DNA of 64,000 nucleotides from Marsupella aquatica (GCA_973895155.1 OZ316899.1:12772001-12836000); one strand, 5' to 3'; counted from the stretch's first letter, positions 11,801 through 21,065 are shown. The notes: a model not told the origin generated them from the letters alone. Program-made: numbers and translations.

Positions 11801-12149
11801 TACCTCCATAAACTGGGATCTCGGCTGGACTAGCCGAGTCGGTCCCTTCCTTGGTGTCCATAGATTGTCCCCTTACCGGTCTATTCGGTTTTGAATTAGT
11901 GGTCGGCTCCCCTTCCTGCCTTGGCTCTGGATCGTGTCTGTCCATCTCATCCACCTCTTGCTCCTGAGAGTTAGGCCGCTGTGCTCTCTCGGCTTCTAAT
12001 AGGGCCTCAATTTGTTTTGCCCTCGTAATCGGCTTGTATGCCGATCCCTTGGTATTTAATTCCTTGCCGATGATCGATGGCGTTGTGGACCACGTCGGCT
12101 CTGCCACAACGCCTGCAGAAAATCCACTGTCCCTGCTACTGCTCCCCAC
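8883..12149 (-). CDS. pol: pol of element B: RT, RNase H, integrase
   Basis: An open frame of 1088 codons. In order: a linker, reverse transcriptase from about residue 235 (WVSPIVIVPKK) with catalytic FIDDF near 361, RNase H near 506 (FVDVSGFCIGS, with Val after the first Asp where Ala is common), integrase zinc finger HHCC about 718-761, and integrase core with acidic residues in TDYATKWVEA (about 805), VSDRGTHF (about 845) and the Glu of NGLTERANG (about 880). No chromodomain is seen. The first in-frame codon is GTG, so the protein is more likely made by a -1 shift from gag, which it overlaps by 94 bases, than from its own start. The stop lies 12 bases inside the 3' LTR. It makes the cDNA and inserts it. 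Probably functional. Confidence 0.93.
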   Translation of the reverse strand: MGSSSRDSGFSAGVVAEPTWSTTPSIIGKELNTKGSAYKPITRAKQIEALLEAERAQRPNSQEQEVDEMDRHDPEPRQEGEPTTNSKPNRPVRGQSMDTKEGTDSASPAEIPVYGGMRLERLEAELDPNLKKQINMIQARQYRKLDLGEGRELNLGRNLAPELEKEISDLLIEFQDVFAWSHQDLKGVDPTLGEHRIDLMLGAKSFRQPIRRMNPKYSLLVKTEIDKLVEAGFITPVLHSDWVSPIVIVPKKAGPDGKPKIRVCQDYRKLNEATLKDHFPLPFTDMVLDMVASHELYSFMDGYSGYNQIRIRQEDQIKTAFITEWGIYVFNRMPFGLCNAPAMFQRLMVNIFHDYLRKFMEIFIDDFAVFGKASKHAKYLRKTFMRCREVGLKLHPDKCFFAVTEGVLLGHKVSRKGIEIDKGKLAVWLDIMQPKNIKDVRSFLGCIGYYRRFIKDFAKLALPLTNMLKAGADFEPTPERVTAVVELKQMLVEAPVMIAPDWNKDFHVFVDVSGFCIGSVLSQLDEKGRDHPIYFASRQLADAERNYSTTEREALGVIYSCKKFRHYLLGYKVIFHTDHESLKYLVNKPDLTGRVARWILLLQEFDYELRIKPGKLHANADFFSRITGKPATDCIDDRFPDEELFVVEIAGTWYPEILQFLSTSRLQPGLSREQAAVFVRKFRQYQCIKGILHKHGINGTIQRCLEKREVKRVLRAMHGEEAGGHFAPVTTSKKILNAGYWWPTLHKDVYQFIKQCDPCQRAGGPRASTRHPLHPILPLAPFEKWGIDYIGPLKPLTHPRRNKYIILATDYATKWVEARPTTKDDAITTARFMYEQIFTRYGAPLELVSDRGTHFLNDIISRLNEQYLVKHRPTTPYHPKANGLTERANGIIGKILNKTVAQNKLDWDDKLFAAVFAYNLAYKSTTGHTPFFLTFGQEALVPMQLEIPTFQVTIEERASAEESLKEREYRLEALEEARMISAERVEYRQNIMKQQYDKRLKVVSIHTGDLVLLYDSRYSRFPGKLYTRWLGPFRVTMMFPNGSVQLANITGEVYPVRIHYDRLKKYYMDEDEVVREDASQLSGELCDA
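8895..8908 (-). other. 3' polypurine tract of element B
   Basis: The minus strand reads TAAGTGGGGAGCTA immediately before the LTR start TGTGATGCC. This is the expected plus-strand primer site. The same TAAGTGGGGAGC is repeated at the gag/pol junction (12141-12152). Confidence 0.85.
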
Positions 12150-15049
12150 TTAGCCGTTTCATCCAATTGGTCTACATCCTTAACTTCCTCCGGAATTGCA
12201 GCTAAAAAGGTGGATTCTATTGTAAAGCAGTCCTCGACCTCTTCGTCTTCTTCTTCCAAGTCACCTTCCATTGGTTCTTGCCATAATCCGCTGGGGGGTA
12301 CCTCTGGTCCAAAGACACCTTCTTCGGTTAGGTTAGTGAAGCATTCTAACCAACGTACTTCATCGGCTGACTCCAGTCCACTATCGTACCCATCTACTTC
12401 CCTTATGCTTTTCCTACGGTCATCCTTAGTGTCCCAGGATACCGTGATAGAGGGGGTCCCGAAAGTGAACTGCTTTTTACCCCAATCTTCTATTACCTCG
12501 GCTAGGTACAGCCATGGCCTACCAATCAATAGCCGGAATGACGTAGGATTTACCGGCTTCATTACTACATAGTTAATGCTAAAGAAGATACCTCCTATCT
12601 CTGTCTTGATGCCGGTTAACACTCCCGTCGGAATGACCTGATATCCATTGGCCATGTTCAACACTCTTCCAGTCATCTCCGGTGTTAGACCCCACCCTTT
12701 TGCTGTTGAATCAATCATAATACATACCCCTGATCCTCCATCGATGGGTACCCGTAGTAATAATTCTCCTTGAATCATTAATGGTAATGCTGGGGCTCCT
12801 TGATCTTCTTCTATCATTAGTACGTCGGATCTGGTTGCTACCTTGGGTAATCTCGGCTTGCTGAGAATAGCCTTCCTTAATTGCTTCCGGAAGTACGGGC
12901 TATTTTTCAATAGTTGACCTACTGTTGCCGAGACTCTAGATTCTAGTACATCTTTAGCCAGGTCATAGGGAACAATCGGCTTCTCTTCTGGTGGTGTTTC
13001 CGTCTTGGATTCGGCCAGTTTTGCCACGCTAGTCTCCACAGCTGTTGGGTCTTCCGAAGCAAACAATGCTTTTGCTCGTTTTACATCCTTGGCAATGGCT
13101 TCGGTATTCTCCAGGGTTTCTAATTCTCTTAGTTGTTCCTTAACACTAGCCGTAACAGAGGGGTAGAACAACTTAGGATGATCTCGATTGAAGTCGCTAT
13201 CTTGTGAAGGATTGGTTTCACTGGTGGGCTCATGGCTTACCTGTATTGCCGGAGCCCTCCCTTCTCCTTCTGTTGATGTTGACGAAGAGTCGATCCTTTC
13301 CTTCGTAACCTTCCCTTTATTTTTGGCCAGCCCATCCCACCTTTCCTTCCTTCTGGTAGATCGAGTAGAGACCCGGTAGCAATCATGATCTAAATCCTCC
13401 TCTGAGAAGGTTGATAGGGCTTCGGCCTCATCATCAGATGGTACGAACTCTGCCTCGGCATCCTCTTGCCATCCTAGTTCGATGTGGTTGATTTGAACTC
13501 CTCCGGGGGTAGTACCTGGCGGTAAGATCTTGATCGGCAAAAGCTTATGATTTGCGGCCAGGCCTGCCAACCAAGTAGGACATTGCCCTAGCATATGACC
13601 TTCCTGTCGGCATCCCATACATAGCTGAGCTGGTTGTCCATCACCCTGTTTGCGTGCATTCGGGCATTCTCTAGCAAAATGGCCAGGTTGACCACAATTA
13701 TAGCACGCCGCAAATCTTTGCACATTCGGCCTAGGAGGTACTGACGGGTTCTGAATAATCCGAGGATACATCTCTCCTGGATTGTTCCTTAACCCTGACC
13801 ACAGAGATGCAGGTCTGTTGGATAGGTCTCGTGCTCCAGTCTCACTGATGCTGAAAACACTATCAGCGGCATCTCCCAAAAAGTACTCTACTTCTCCCTG
13901 ACATGGTCTGATCTCGGCCACATGCCGAACATGATTAGTATTAAGCTTAGGACAAGCATCTTTATGGTGTCCGGTTTTATAACATAAGGCACACCATACA
14001 GAGCTATCCTCCTGTACTACCTTCTTCTTTGGTTTTACCTCTGCAATGATAGCCTTAAGTTGCTCGGTAAGGGCTACGATGTTATCTGGTGGCTTAGCCT
14101 CCATCTTGACTTTCGTCTTCCCTCTCCTTCTGCCCTTCCTTTTCCTAGTTTTTTCTTCTTCAGAACTAGAAGATGACTCACTCTTGCTACTCCCACTATT
14201 CGAGCTTGACTTATCACTTCTAGACTTCTTGGAATGTTTCTTCTTCTTATCTTTTTTCTTGTGGGGTGATCCCTCCTCTGATGAGGAACTCTCAGACTTA
14301 AGCTGTTTCTTCCGGCTTGTGATATCTGCATTAATGTATAATTGAATATCCTTAATTGCTTCGGCTAAGGTCTCCGGGTTCTCCTTCCTAATTGCAAAAC
14401 TCATCTTCTGTGGCAAAGCATTCACCAACCATTGAAGTTGCATACCTTCAGATGCATTGGTCTTTGTACGTCTTACCAGTTTCTGAAAGCGTTGCAAGAA
14501 CTTCCTGAAGGATTTGTTCTCCTTGAACCGAAGTTGTCCCAACTTCAGCACTGCTAGTTCTGAAGTTCCAATGGGTCGAAACTCCTTAACAAAGAGTGTT
14601 TTGAAGATATCCCAGATGGCTTGATCTTCCACATCTAATGCTCTGTACCAAGGCCTAGCCTCACCCTTGAACAGGCCGGGAAGAATCTGCATCTTGATGG
14701 CCGATTCTCCATTTGCTGCAGCGGTTCCCTCGAAATCATCCAACCATTCGTCCGGATCCTCATCTCCTCTCCCATGAAATGCCTTGTAATGTATGCGCGA
14801 CCGCTGGCTCAATCTGGTCCCTGGCCTCTCGTCTGGCCGTGCCTCTGGTTCCCCCATGTCGGTTGGAGACTCACTTCTCCTTACCGACTCTTCTTCTGGT
14901 ATGTCTTCTTCGACGCCACTTCCAATTTCGGAGCTACCAGCTCTTTCTGCCCCTCTCAGTCGCTGTGTATCATGCCACCCGGCGAGCTGCTGCAGTCGAG
15001 CTCTCTCCCATTGAATCACTCTTTCTTCCCTCGGCGTAAGGTCAGTCAT
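12056..15049 (-). CDS. gag: gag-protease of element B
   Basis: An open frame of 997 codons from the ATG at 15049, 65 bases beyond the primer binding site. It has a Retrotrans_gag-like capsid region about residues 130-245 (with the RFKENKSFRKFLQRF block), a Lys/Ser-rich basic stretch about 260-320, and three CCHC zinc knuckles near 353, 447 and 476 that fit C-x2-C-x4-H-x4-C. The aspartic protease centre near 767 reads DGGSG rather than the usual DTG or DSG. It forms the particle, packages RNA and matures the polyprotein. Protease sits in the gag frame while RT and integrase are in the -1 frame, unlike elements A and C where all are in one frame. Whether the shift is programmed or a one-base mutation cannot be decided here. 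Confidence 0.92.
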   Translation of the reverse strand: MTDLTPREERVIQWERARLQQLAGWHDTQRLRGAERAGSSEIGSGVEEDIPEEESVRRSESPTDMGEPEARPDERPGTRLSQRSRIHYKAFHGRGDEDPDEWLDDFEGTAAANGESAIKMQILPGLFKGEARPWYRALDVEDQAIWDIFKTLFVKEFRPIGTSELAVLKLGQLRFKENKSFRKFLQRFQKLVRRTKTNASEGMQLQWLVNALPQKMSFAIRKENPETLAEAIKDIQLYINADITSRKKQLKSESSSSEEGSPHKKKDKKKKHSKKSRSDKSSSNSGSSKSESSSSSEEEKTRKRKGRRRGKTKVKMEAKPPDNIVALTEQLKAIIAEVKPKKKVVQEDSSVWCALCYKTGHHKDACPKLNTNHVRHVAEIRPCQGEVEYFLGDAADSVFSISETGARDLSNRPASLWSGLRNNPGEMYPRIIQNPSVPPRPNVQRFAACYNCGQPGHFARECPNARKQGDGQPAQLCMGCRQEGHMLGQCPTWLAGLAANHKLLPIKILPPGTTPGGVQINHIELGWQEDAEAEFVPSDDEAEALSTFSEEDLDHDCYRVSTRSTRRKERWDGLAKNKGKVTKERIDSSSTSTEGEGRAPAIQVSHEPTSETNPSQDSDFNRDHPKLFYPSVTASVKEQLRELETLENTEAIAKDVKRAKALFASEDPTAVETSVAKLAESKTETPPEEKPIVPYDLAKDVLESRVSATVGQLLKNSPYFRKQLRKAILSKPRLPKVATRSDVLMIEEDQGAPALPLMIQGELLLRVPIDGGSGVCIMIDSTAKGWGLTPEMTGRVLNMANGYQVIPTGVLTGIKTEIGGIFFSINYVVMKPVNPTSFRLLIGRPWLYLAEVIEDWGKKQFTFGTPSITVSWDTKDDRRKSIREVDGYDSGLESADEVRWLECFTNLTEEGVFGPEVPPSGLWQEPMEGDLEEEDEEVEDCFTIESTFLAAIPEEVKDVDQLDETAKWGAVAGTVDFLQALWQSRRGPQRHRSSARN
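12141..12152 (-). other. Central polypurine-tract-like 12-mer in element B
   Basis: The minus strand reads TAAGTGGGGAGC, a perfect copy of the element's own 3' polypurine tract, lying at the start of the gag/pol overlap. Elements A and C have their own version of the tract at the same position in the polyprotein. Confidence 0.55.
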
Positions 15050-15094
15050 TACCTACGCTTCCGTTCTAACTTCATATCTCACGGCTTAAGAAAT

Positions 15095-15114
15095 GCCCCC
15101 TCCATCTAGCGCCA
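15095..15114 (-). other. Primer binding site of element B
   Basis: The minus strand reads TGGCGCTAGATGG and continues in purines, four bases after the 5' LTR end. It begins with the TGG that pairs with a tRNA CCA end. The same site follows A's 5' LTR and, with one C-to-T change, C's. I do not assign the tRNA. Confidence 0.8.
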
Positions 15115-15360
15115 AAAATGTGGTGCGTCCCATGGCTCCCTAAACCCAAGAAACCCCCCAGCTCAAGCCGATTCCCGCAGGTTTCGCGCTTGGCGAGGCC
15201 GTTTCCGCGGCTTAGCGGCATGGGACGCTGCTAACCTTCTACTACTACTATTAACATTTTACACACATATACTGGACAGATCCTTCATCGGGTCATGAGA
15301 TACGTAGCCGGCCTAATATAGGCCTTCCCCTGTCTTCCCCTGTCTTCCCCTCCGTCTTGT

Positions 15361-15389
15361 TAGGTATGTTTGGATTCCGCCGCCGGAAT
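15361..15389 (-). other. Conserved LTR hairpin motif (element B, 5' LTR)
   Basis: Same sequence as 4480-4508: stem ATTCCG/CGGAAT followed by CAAACATACCTA on the minus strand. Confidence 0.6.
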
Positions 15390-16039
15390 GATCCCCAATA
15401 GGCTTGGTTAAGCCGCTAAGACCTCTCTCAGCTCGACACATCCAACTCTCACTCCCCTGCTTACTTTCCTTCTTTCTGTTGATGTGGGCACTCTTCACAC
15501 AAGTTAATGCGACACACAAATAGCAAAATGACTCATTCTGACTGAGTCATACCATGCACTTGCCATACAAACAGTACATCTCATACACAAGTTCTGCGAA
15601 CTAAGCCGTGAGGCCAACTCTATTCAGCTCTTAGGCATGAGGAAACATGAATATACACAAGGGTCACTGTATGACTAACCGAGAGCTTCTCGTACTACTT
15701 GATCCCAGCCCGGCTGGTGCAAACTAAAAACTTGCTAAAGAAGAGGCCCTGAGCTCCCCGCTGCCCAGGTACTTATCCTGGTAGTGGATCCGCCATTCTT
15801 TGCATCGTAAGCCTAATCTACTTAACAGTAATCTACTTGCCCGAATCTACCTATGTACAGCAAGGCAGGAGCACAAGTGTTGCTCCTACCAGTGGGACCG
15901 CAATCCCACTAAGCTAAGTGTCAGGGCCGCTCCTAGTTCTGATCCTAATCCTAAACGTGGAGATCCATGCCCGCCCTGCCCACTCACGCCTCCTCCCTCC
16001 ACGTCCGCCCTCCCTAAAAGGAACGGCGCCCTTGCACCG

Positions 16040-19000
16040 TCACGACACCGGTGGTGGATCCTCAATGGACGCCCCCAACACTTCCTCCTCAGCCACTGCC
16101 GTTGGCCCGCCTACTGACAGATTACCTGCCCTTGACCGAGTCAACTCTCCCTCGGCCTGACTGGGTCCACCTTCGGCTTCAGCCTCGACACCGGCCTCGG
16201 CAATACCCACGGCTTCGGCTTCAGCCACCCCCACGGCTTCGGCTTCAGCCACTCCCTCGGCTTCGGCCTCCCCTTCCCCTAGGGTAGTTGGATCCTTAGC
16301 TGTGACCCTGTCTGGGGTCGGTGCCGGGTCTACCTCCTTGATCACCACGGCCTGTGAAGTCGTATTACTCCTTGACCCTGAAGGTTTCCGCTTCTTCTTC
16401 GTTGGTGGCTCGGCAGCTGGTCCCTTCCCCTTCCCACTTACCTCCGGCACTGGTGCAGGTGGCGCGGCTTGTCCTTCGGCAATTACCACCCCTGGTAACT
16501 GGTTTGTCCCAACAGGAGATGGACCTGCTGCAGCTAAGCATTTAAATACTGCGGCTTGTTTCTTCAGCCGCTCTGTTTGGTTGTCGGCCCGCCGCTGTAG
16601 GTTCTCCATCTTCCTCGTGATTTCCTCCAACTCCTCTTGGGTTTCATCCAGGTCCTTACGTGCCCCCTCCAGCTCGTTTTTGGCCTCCTCCTGCTCCCTG
16701 TGGGCTTCCTCCAATTCCTTCTTCAAGGTAGCCTTCTCCTCCTGGGTTGCTCTTAGCTCCTTGTCGAGCTCTGCAATGATGACAGACTCCATCTGGTTCA
16801 TCTTGGCGTAAGTCTGTTCGAGCATCTCGTCCTTCTCCCTTAGGTCGGCCTTGAAGCTGGCCGTCAGGGACGCAAGCTCCTGCTGCAGCGCCATAATCCC
16901 TTGATAGGATTTCCCTAACTCGACCTCCTTCTGCTCAAGGGCTCCGCGGATTTTCTCGAGCTCCCCTTTCAACGCCCATTCCTTTCTTTGGGTCTCCGCC
17001 ATGGCCCGGCTGTTGGCTGTTATGTGGGCCTCCTCTGTATTCTTCAGCTCTTGCTTCCACTTTTCCCTTTCTTTGATCGTGTCGGCCAACTCTTCCTGCG
17101 TCTGAGTCAGTTTATCCTTGATATTCTGATTATCAGCCTGCGCGGCGTCCAACTGCCCCTGCATGATGTTCATCTCATATCGTTTAATCCGCAGTTCATC
17201 TTGGGCTTTCTTGGCCGCCCTTAGATCTTCAATCTCGGCTTCCATCCTCCTAAGCCGCCGAATGACCTCGTCCTTCTTGCTTCTCTCTAAAGCCACCGCT
17301 TCTTCTAATTGGTGCTTTTCCAACTGCTCCCTATGGAAAAAGGGTCCTACCTCCAACTCCTCTCCAAAGATGCCGAGCGCAAGTTCCCCACACATCTCAC
17401 CATACTCCATGGCTCTATTCTTAGCGTAGGTGGAGTAAGTAGAAGTGATCGGCATCGCCCATCGTGGCCTCTGCTCCCAAGCCGTCCTGCGGATCTCTTC
17501 AATCGTGGCTAGAGGTTTGCTTCCTTTTTTGGCTAGCCGCCTGATGTCCTCCGGCCAATCTCCTCCTGGTAAATCCTTTTCCTTAGCCAGGGCGGCCTCT
17601 TCCTCCTGCTTGATTCGCTCCTGAAATTCCTGCACCGTCTGTTTTATGCCGTCGAAGCTCGGGGGAGCAACATCTGGTGGGGGAGACTCAGGGCTACTCT
17701 GCTGGTTGGGGTCCCCTCGCACTACCCTTGGAAGTGTGGGGACAAACCGGCCACAGGTCCTTACTCCTGGAACGTGATGGTCCGACCCATAGCCGGAATT
17801 ATCATGGCTGCAGTCCTCCACTGCCTCCTCTACCTCTTGGATTTCCGGCTTCTCCCTCTCCTCTTCCTCGGTAGGAGCTTCAGGCAATTCTGCCTCAGAT
17901 TCGGAGCTTGAGGTTCCCACGTACATTCGAACACCTGGCTTGGATTCCGGCCTGATTCTCTCGTCTCCAGCAAAGGGGTTTTCTCTTGTGAGCCGGTGTA
18001 GGCCTACCTCTGTAGTAGTGTCCTGCATGGTTGCCGTTGCCGTTGTTGTTGCCGATGCCGATTTCTTTTCTTTCTCCAGTAGTTTCAGCAGACTCTGCAT
18101 GCCTGGTTGCTGCATCGGCAAGTCTTCCTTCCTGGGCCTAAACACCTGCTCGATCGTAGGACTAACAGGTGGTTGAGGCTTCTCAGCCAACGGCCTCGGC
18201 GTTGGAGCTTCCTCGGGTGCCCTTACCTGCAGGGGAAGTACCGGGGCAAAAGTCTGACCTCTGGCATACCGGCACAACAGCGGCATGTGATAGCCAAGCC
18301 GCGACACGCTCCCCATGCCGATTACCTGCTGCTCCTCCTTTAAGATCTTCTTCAATTGGTTGAGGAGGTACCCGTTGTAGTCCCGGCTTGGGTCTGGCCT
18401 TTCTGCCAGATAGACCTGTGCCTTGCCGATCTCTGCCCTCGGCAAGTTACAATGCATGGTCACCCGCAAGAAGTCGATCATCTCTCCTATGTGCGGGTTG
18501 GTGCAGGTGTTCCGGAAGAAGCCATTCTTCGTTGATGGCCCGGGGAACGACCGGAACTCCTTGTCAGGCAAGGTCTTCCTGGTATCAACTTTGGTCTTAT
18601 TGCCCATCGGCAAGCCAAACACTTCGGCAATCACCTTGGGAGTAAGATAGAAATCCTTCCCATATATCCTCGTGCAATTGGTCTCGGGTTCCCATGACCC
18701 CACGAATTCTAATAGGTCTGACTCCGGTACCTCCGGCTTCAGCCATGGTAATCTTACAAAGGCCTCCAAGCCGGATCCGGCCATGAAGCCTTGGTACTTC
18801 TTGGTCTGCATGGCCGTAAAGCATGCATCCTCCTCCCGTGCAAAATGTAGTTGCACCTCCACCGGTAGGGTTGCCGCCCAGCCCTTCCAGGTGTCATCCC
18901 TGGTTGGAATGGCCTTGATGGGATCGACCTCCTCCTCTTCGGCTTCTCCCTGCCTCCTGCTCTGCTGCTCGGCTGGCTTCTTTGGTGCCGTCGACCTCGT

Positions 19001-19660
19001 TCTTTTTGCCGGGGTGGCTTCATCGTTGACGGCTCCCTTCCTCTTCATCTCTGCTGCCGTGGAGGTTTCTCCTAGCACCGTTGCCTGGGTCCACCTTTCC
19101 GTGCTACCCTTTAATTCCCAGTGTATGTCGTTGCAGTTCTTGATGGCCTCTCGGATGCCGACGACGCTGTCCTTGCAAAATAGAAGATCGTCGAGTTGAT
19201 TGGAAGTAGGCATCCACAGGAACTCGTCCTTGATGAGTTCGCCTCCTAAGAAAGCCGTCTTCTGCAGCTCCCACAATCGAGCGAGCTCCTGCCGTTCTCG
19301 AGCTGCCCTTTCTGACTCCTCGTCCTCGTAAGTCTTGATGTACTCAGTTGCCCGTTCGAACAGGCATCCCCAGAAATGTGCCGCTTGATTGACGTTGCTC
19401 ATACCCTCCTTAGGTTGATCGTCGGTATCTACTCTCTCCCCGAGTGCTTGCCTAAGCAGCTGACAGTAGTTGGCCTCCCGTAGTCATCTGCCTAGTTCGT
19501 GCTCGCAAATGAGCCACCATCTCCTGCAAGCGCTCCTTACCCCTCTCCTCTGCCGGTCCTTCTTCCCGTTGATCCTTCCTAGCCGCCGACGCTTAACGCG
19601 CCCTAACCCTAATCGGGTTTTCACCCTCAGCCTTACCTCCGGCCTCTGCCCGGGTTCCAT
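16040..19660 (-). pseudogene. LTR-encoded ORF of element B, 5' LTR copy with one nonsense codon
   Basis: Same gene as 5159-8779, with the ATG at 19660. A TGA at 19484-19486 replaces the CGA (Arg) of the 3' LTR copy and cuts the protein after about 58 residues. The rest is open, and an internal ATG at 19402 would give 1120 residues that keep all the conserved blocks. Other coding differences from the 3' LTR copy are few (for example Thr/Met, Lys/Ile and Glu/Lys changes). New copies take their LTRs from parts of both LTRs during reverse transcription, so this change arose after insertion. The 5' LTR copy is the one transcribed first with gag-pol, so its loss may matter more. Confidence 0.8.
16206..16277 (-). 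repeat. 24-bp coding minisatellite in the LTR ORF (5' LTR copy)
   Basis: Three units identical in layout to 5325-5396. Confidence 0.8.
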
Positions 19661-19775
19661 GGTTGCCCCTAATTGTTTATATTTTCCTTGTTTTGTCACT
19701 ATACTAAGGTGTTTCTAGGGTGCCTTCCTGCTTTACCCACTTAACCGGCCGAGTGATTCCTGTCTAGGCATCACA

Positions 19776-19780
19776 GTCAT
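19776..19780. repeat. Target site duplication of element B, right copy (GTCAT)
   Basis: Matches 4233-4237. After it the sequence continues the LTR ORF of element A in frame. Confidence 0.95.
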
Positions 19781-21065
19781 CCAGGTGGAGAACTATCGGC
19801 CCAGGAAGTGGGCGTCCTTCTTTGTCAAGAAGTTCCACCAGGAGATGGAGCGGAGAAGGAAGACTTTGTACCTTGGTGGGAGGGCGTACTTTGCTAGCCA
19901 CATCAAAATCATCATCGAGTGGTACGCTCGCTTCGACCGCCAAAGCCTCCCACGTCTCAACGAGCCCGAGCTGACCCCGCCAAAATGGGTGTTCCCAGCC
20001 CAGGTAAGGCGACCGCAGCCCAAGGCCCGAAGCCTGGTAGCTGCAAGTCGTGCTACCCCGGCCCCGCAACCCGCCGCTGCCGCCCCGCCATGCATACCCA
20101 TTGATGGTATCGCGACCTTAGACGCGATCAATCAGGACAATGCCGTCAAAGCTGGGCCGGATGAAGCCGTACCCGAAGTAGATGCCACGGTAGCCGGGGA
20201 GATTCCGCCACCCCCCGCAGTGGTGCAGGAGAACCACCCACCTCCAGTGGAACCAACCCCTTCGACCGACTTACCTCAAGGGCTGGATATGTCCACTCCT
20301 ACTCCCGCACGGGTTGGAGTCTGCCCGTGCCCGAATCCAAAGGGACACAGTCTAGACCATCCGGAACTCTTTGCGTCGGGCACATTTCTGAACGGGTTGT
20401 TGGGAGATTTCTCGCATCAGATCTCTCGGGACACTGGGGAATACATGGCCCGGAGGGTGGCCTACTTCTTCAACCAAGAGTTGGTTGCGGCAGTAAGGGC
20501 AGGACATGCGCAGGCAGAGACCGCGCAGAGAATAGAGCGATATCGGGTTGAGTCTGCCTACCTAAAGGACGAAGTGGCAACCCAGGAGGCTGAACTCCAG
20601 CAACTACGGCCTCAGGTAATGGCCACGGAGGACCAGGTCGCCAAGGCTAGAGCCCAAGCAGCGTTAGCAGTACAGGCCGAGCTCGGAAAGGACGCCAAGA
20701 TCGTGCGACTCCGGACCAAGATTGACGGTTTGCAGGGGCAAGCCGTCAGTTGGCAAAAGGATCTGGAGGAAGCTGACTCCAGGTCTCAACGGGACACAAC
20801 CGAGATTGACAACCTGAAGGCAGAGGTGGCGCGGCTTCGAGGAGAAGCCATGAAACAGGCCCAGTTGGTGGACAAGGTGACAAGCGACACCCAACAACTG
20901 GAGGAGGCATGCCAAGAGGCCGCGAAAGAGGCAGACGGGGCAAAGCGGGAAAACGAATCTTTGCTGGACCAGGTCCAGCTACTCAAGCAGAACGCCGACA
21001 GGCTCAAAAGGCAGCGGGATAGCCGCTCCCACTTAGGCGGCTCTGGCAAGCGTGCCAGGCATTAG
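19781..21065 (+). pseudogene. LTR-encoded ORF of element A, C-terminal part
   Basis: Second half of the ORF that starts at 2928; the two join in frame across the B insertion. This half is open to its stop at 21063-21065. It begins with an aromatic and basic block (ENYRPRKWASFFVKKF), then a Pro/Ala-rich linker about residues 510-590, a block with HPELFASGTFLNGLLGDF, and a coiled coil about residues 685-850. It ends with a basic GSGKRARH tail that is kept in every A-family LTR in the window, including the divergent copy at 37494. An alternative reading as a separate 426-codon gene is less likely, because the upstream frame is continuous with it and conserved in the other copies. Confidence 0.75.

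Larger units (their letters stand above)
4238..19775 (-). mobile_element. Element B: young, nearly intact Ty3/gypsy retrotransposon with 4.66-kb ORF-bearing LTRs
   Basis: This is a complete minus-strand element of 15,538 bp with GTCAT duplications. Read in its own direction it has a 5' LTR (19775 to 15119), a primer binding site (15114), a gag-protease ORF (15049 to 12056), a pol ORF (12149 to 8883), a polypurine tract (8908 to 8895) and a 3' LTR (8894 to 4238). Both LTRs are exactly 4657 bp, with ends TGTGATGC...GCACCACA, and differ at roughly a dozen positions I could spot, so insertion was recent. Gag and pol have no internal stops. The 3' LTR keeps an intact 1206-codon ORF; in the 5' LTR it has one nonsense codon. 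The lineage is Ogre/Tat/Athila-like by eye. Confidence 0.95.
15119..19775 (-). repeat. 5' LTR of element B (4657 bp)
   Basis: Partner of 4238-8894 with exactly the same length. The differences I found are mostly transitions, several of them CpG to CpA or TpG in this copy. It ends beside the primer binding site and starts beside the GTCAT duplication. Confidence 0.95.

Noticed and set aside
4238-19775. Two 4.66-kb near-identical blocks as a segmental duplication rather than LTRs
   Set aside because: The ends are TGTGATGC...GCACCACA, one block borders a primer binding site and the other a polypurine tract, and a 5-bp target duplication with a known empty site flanks the whole unit.
19785-21065. 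Independent 426-codon gene between elements
   Set aside because: It is the C-terminal half of the LTR ORF of element A; the frame joins to 4237 and both halves are contiguous in A's 3' LTR.
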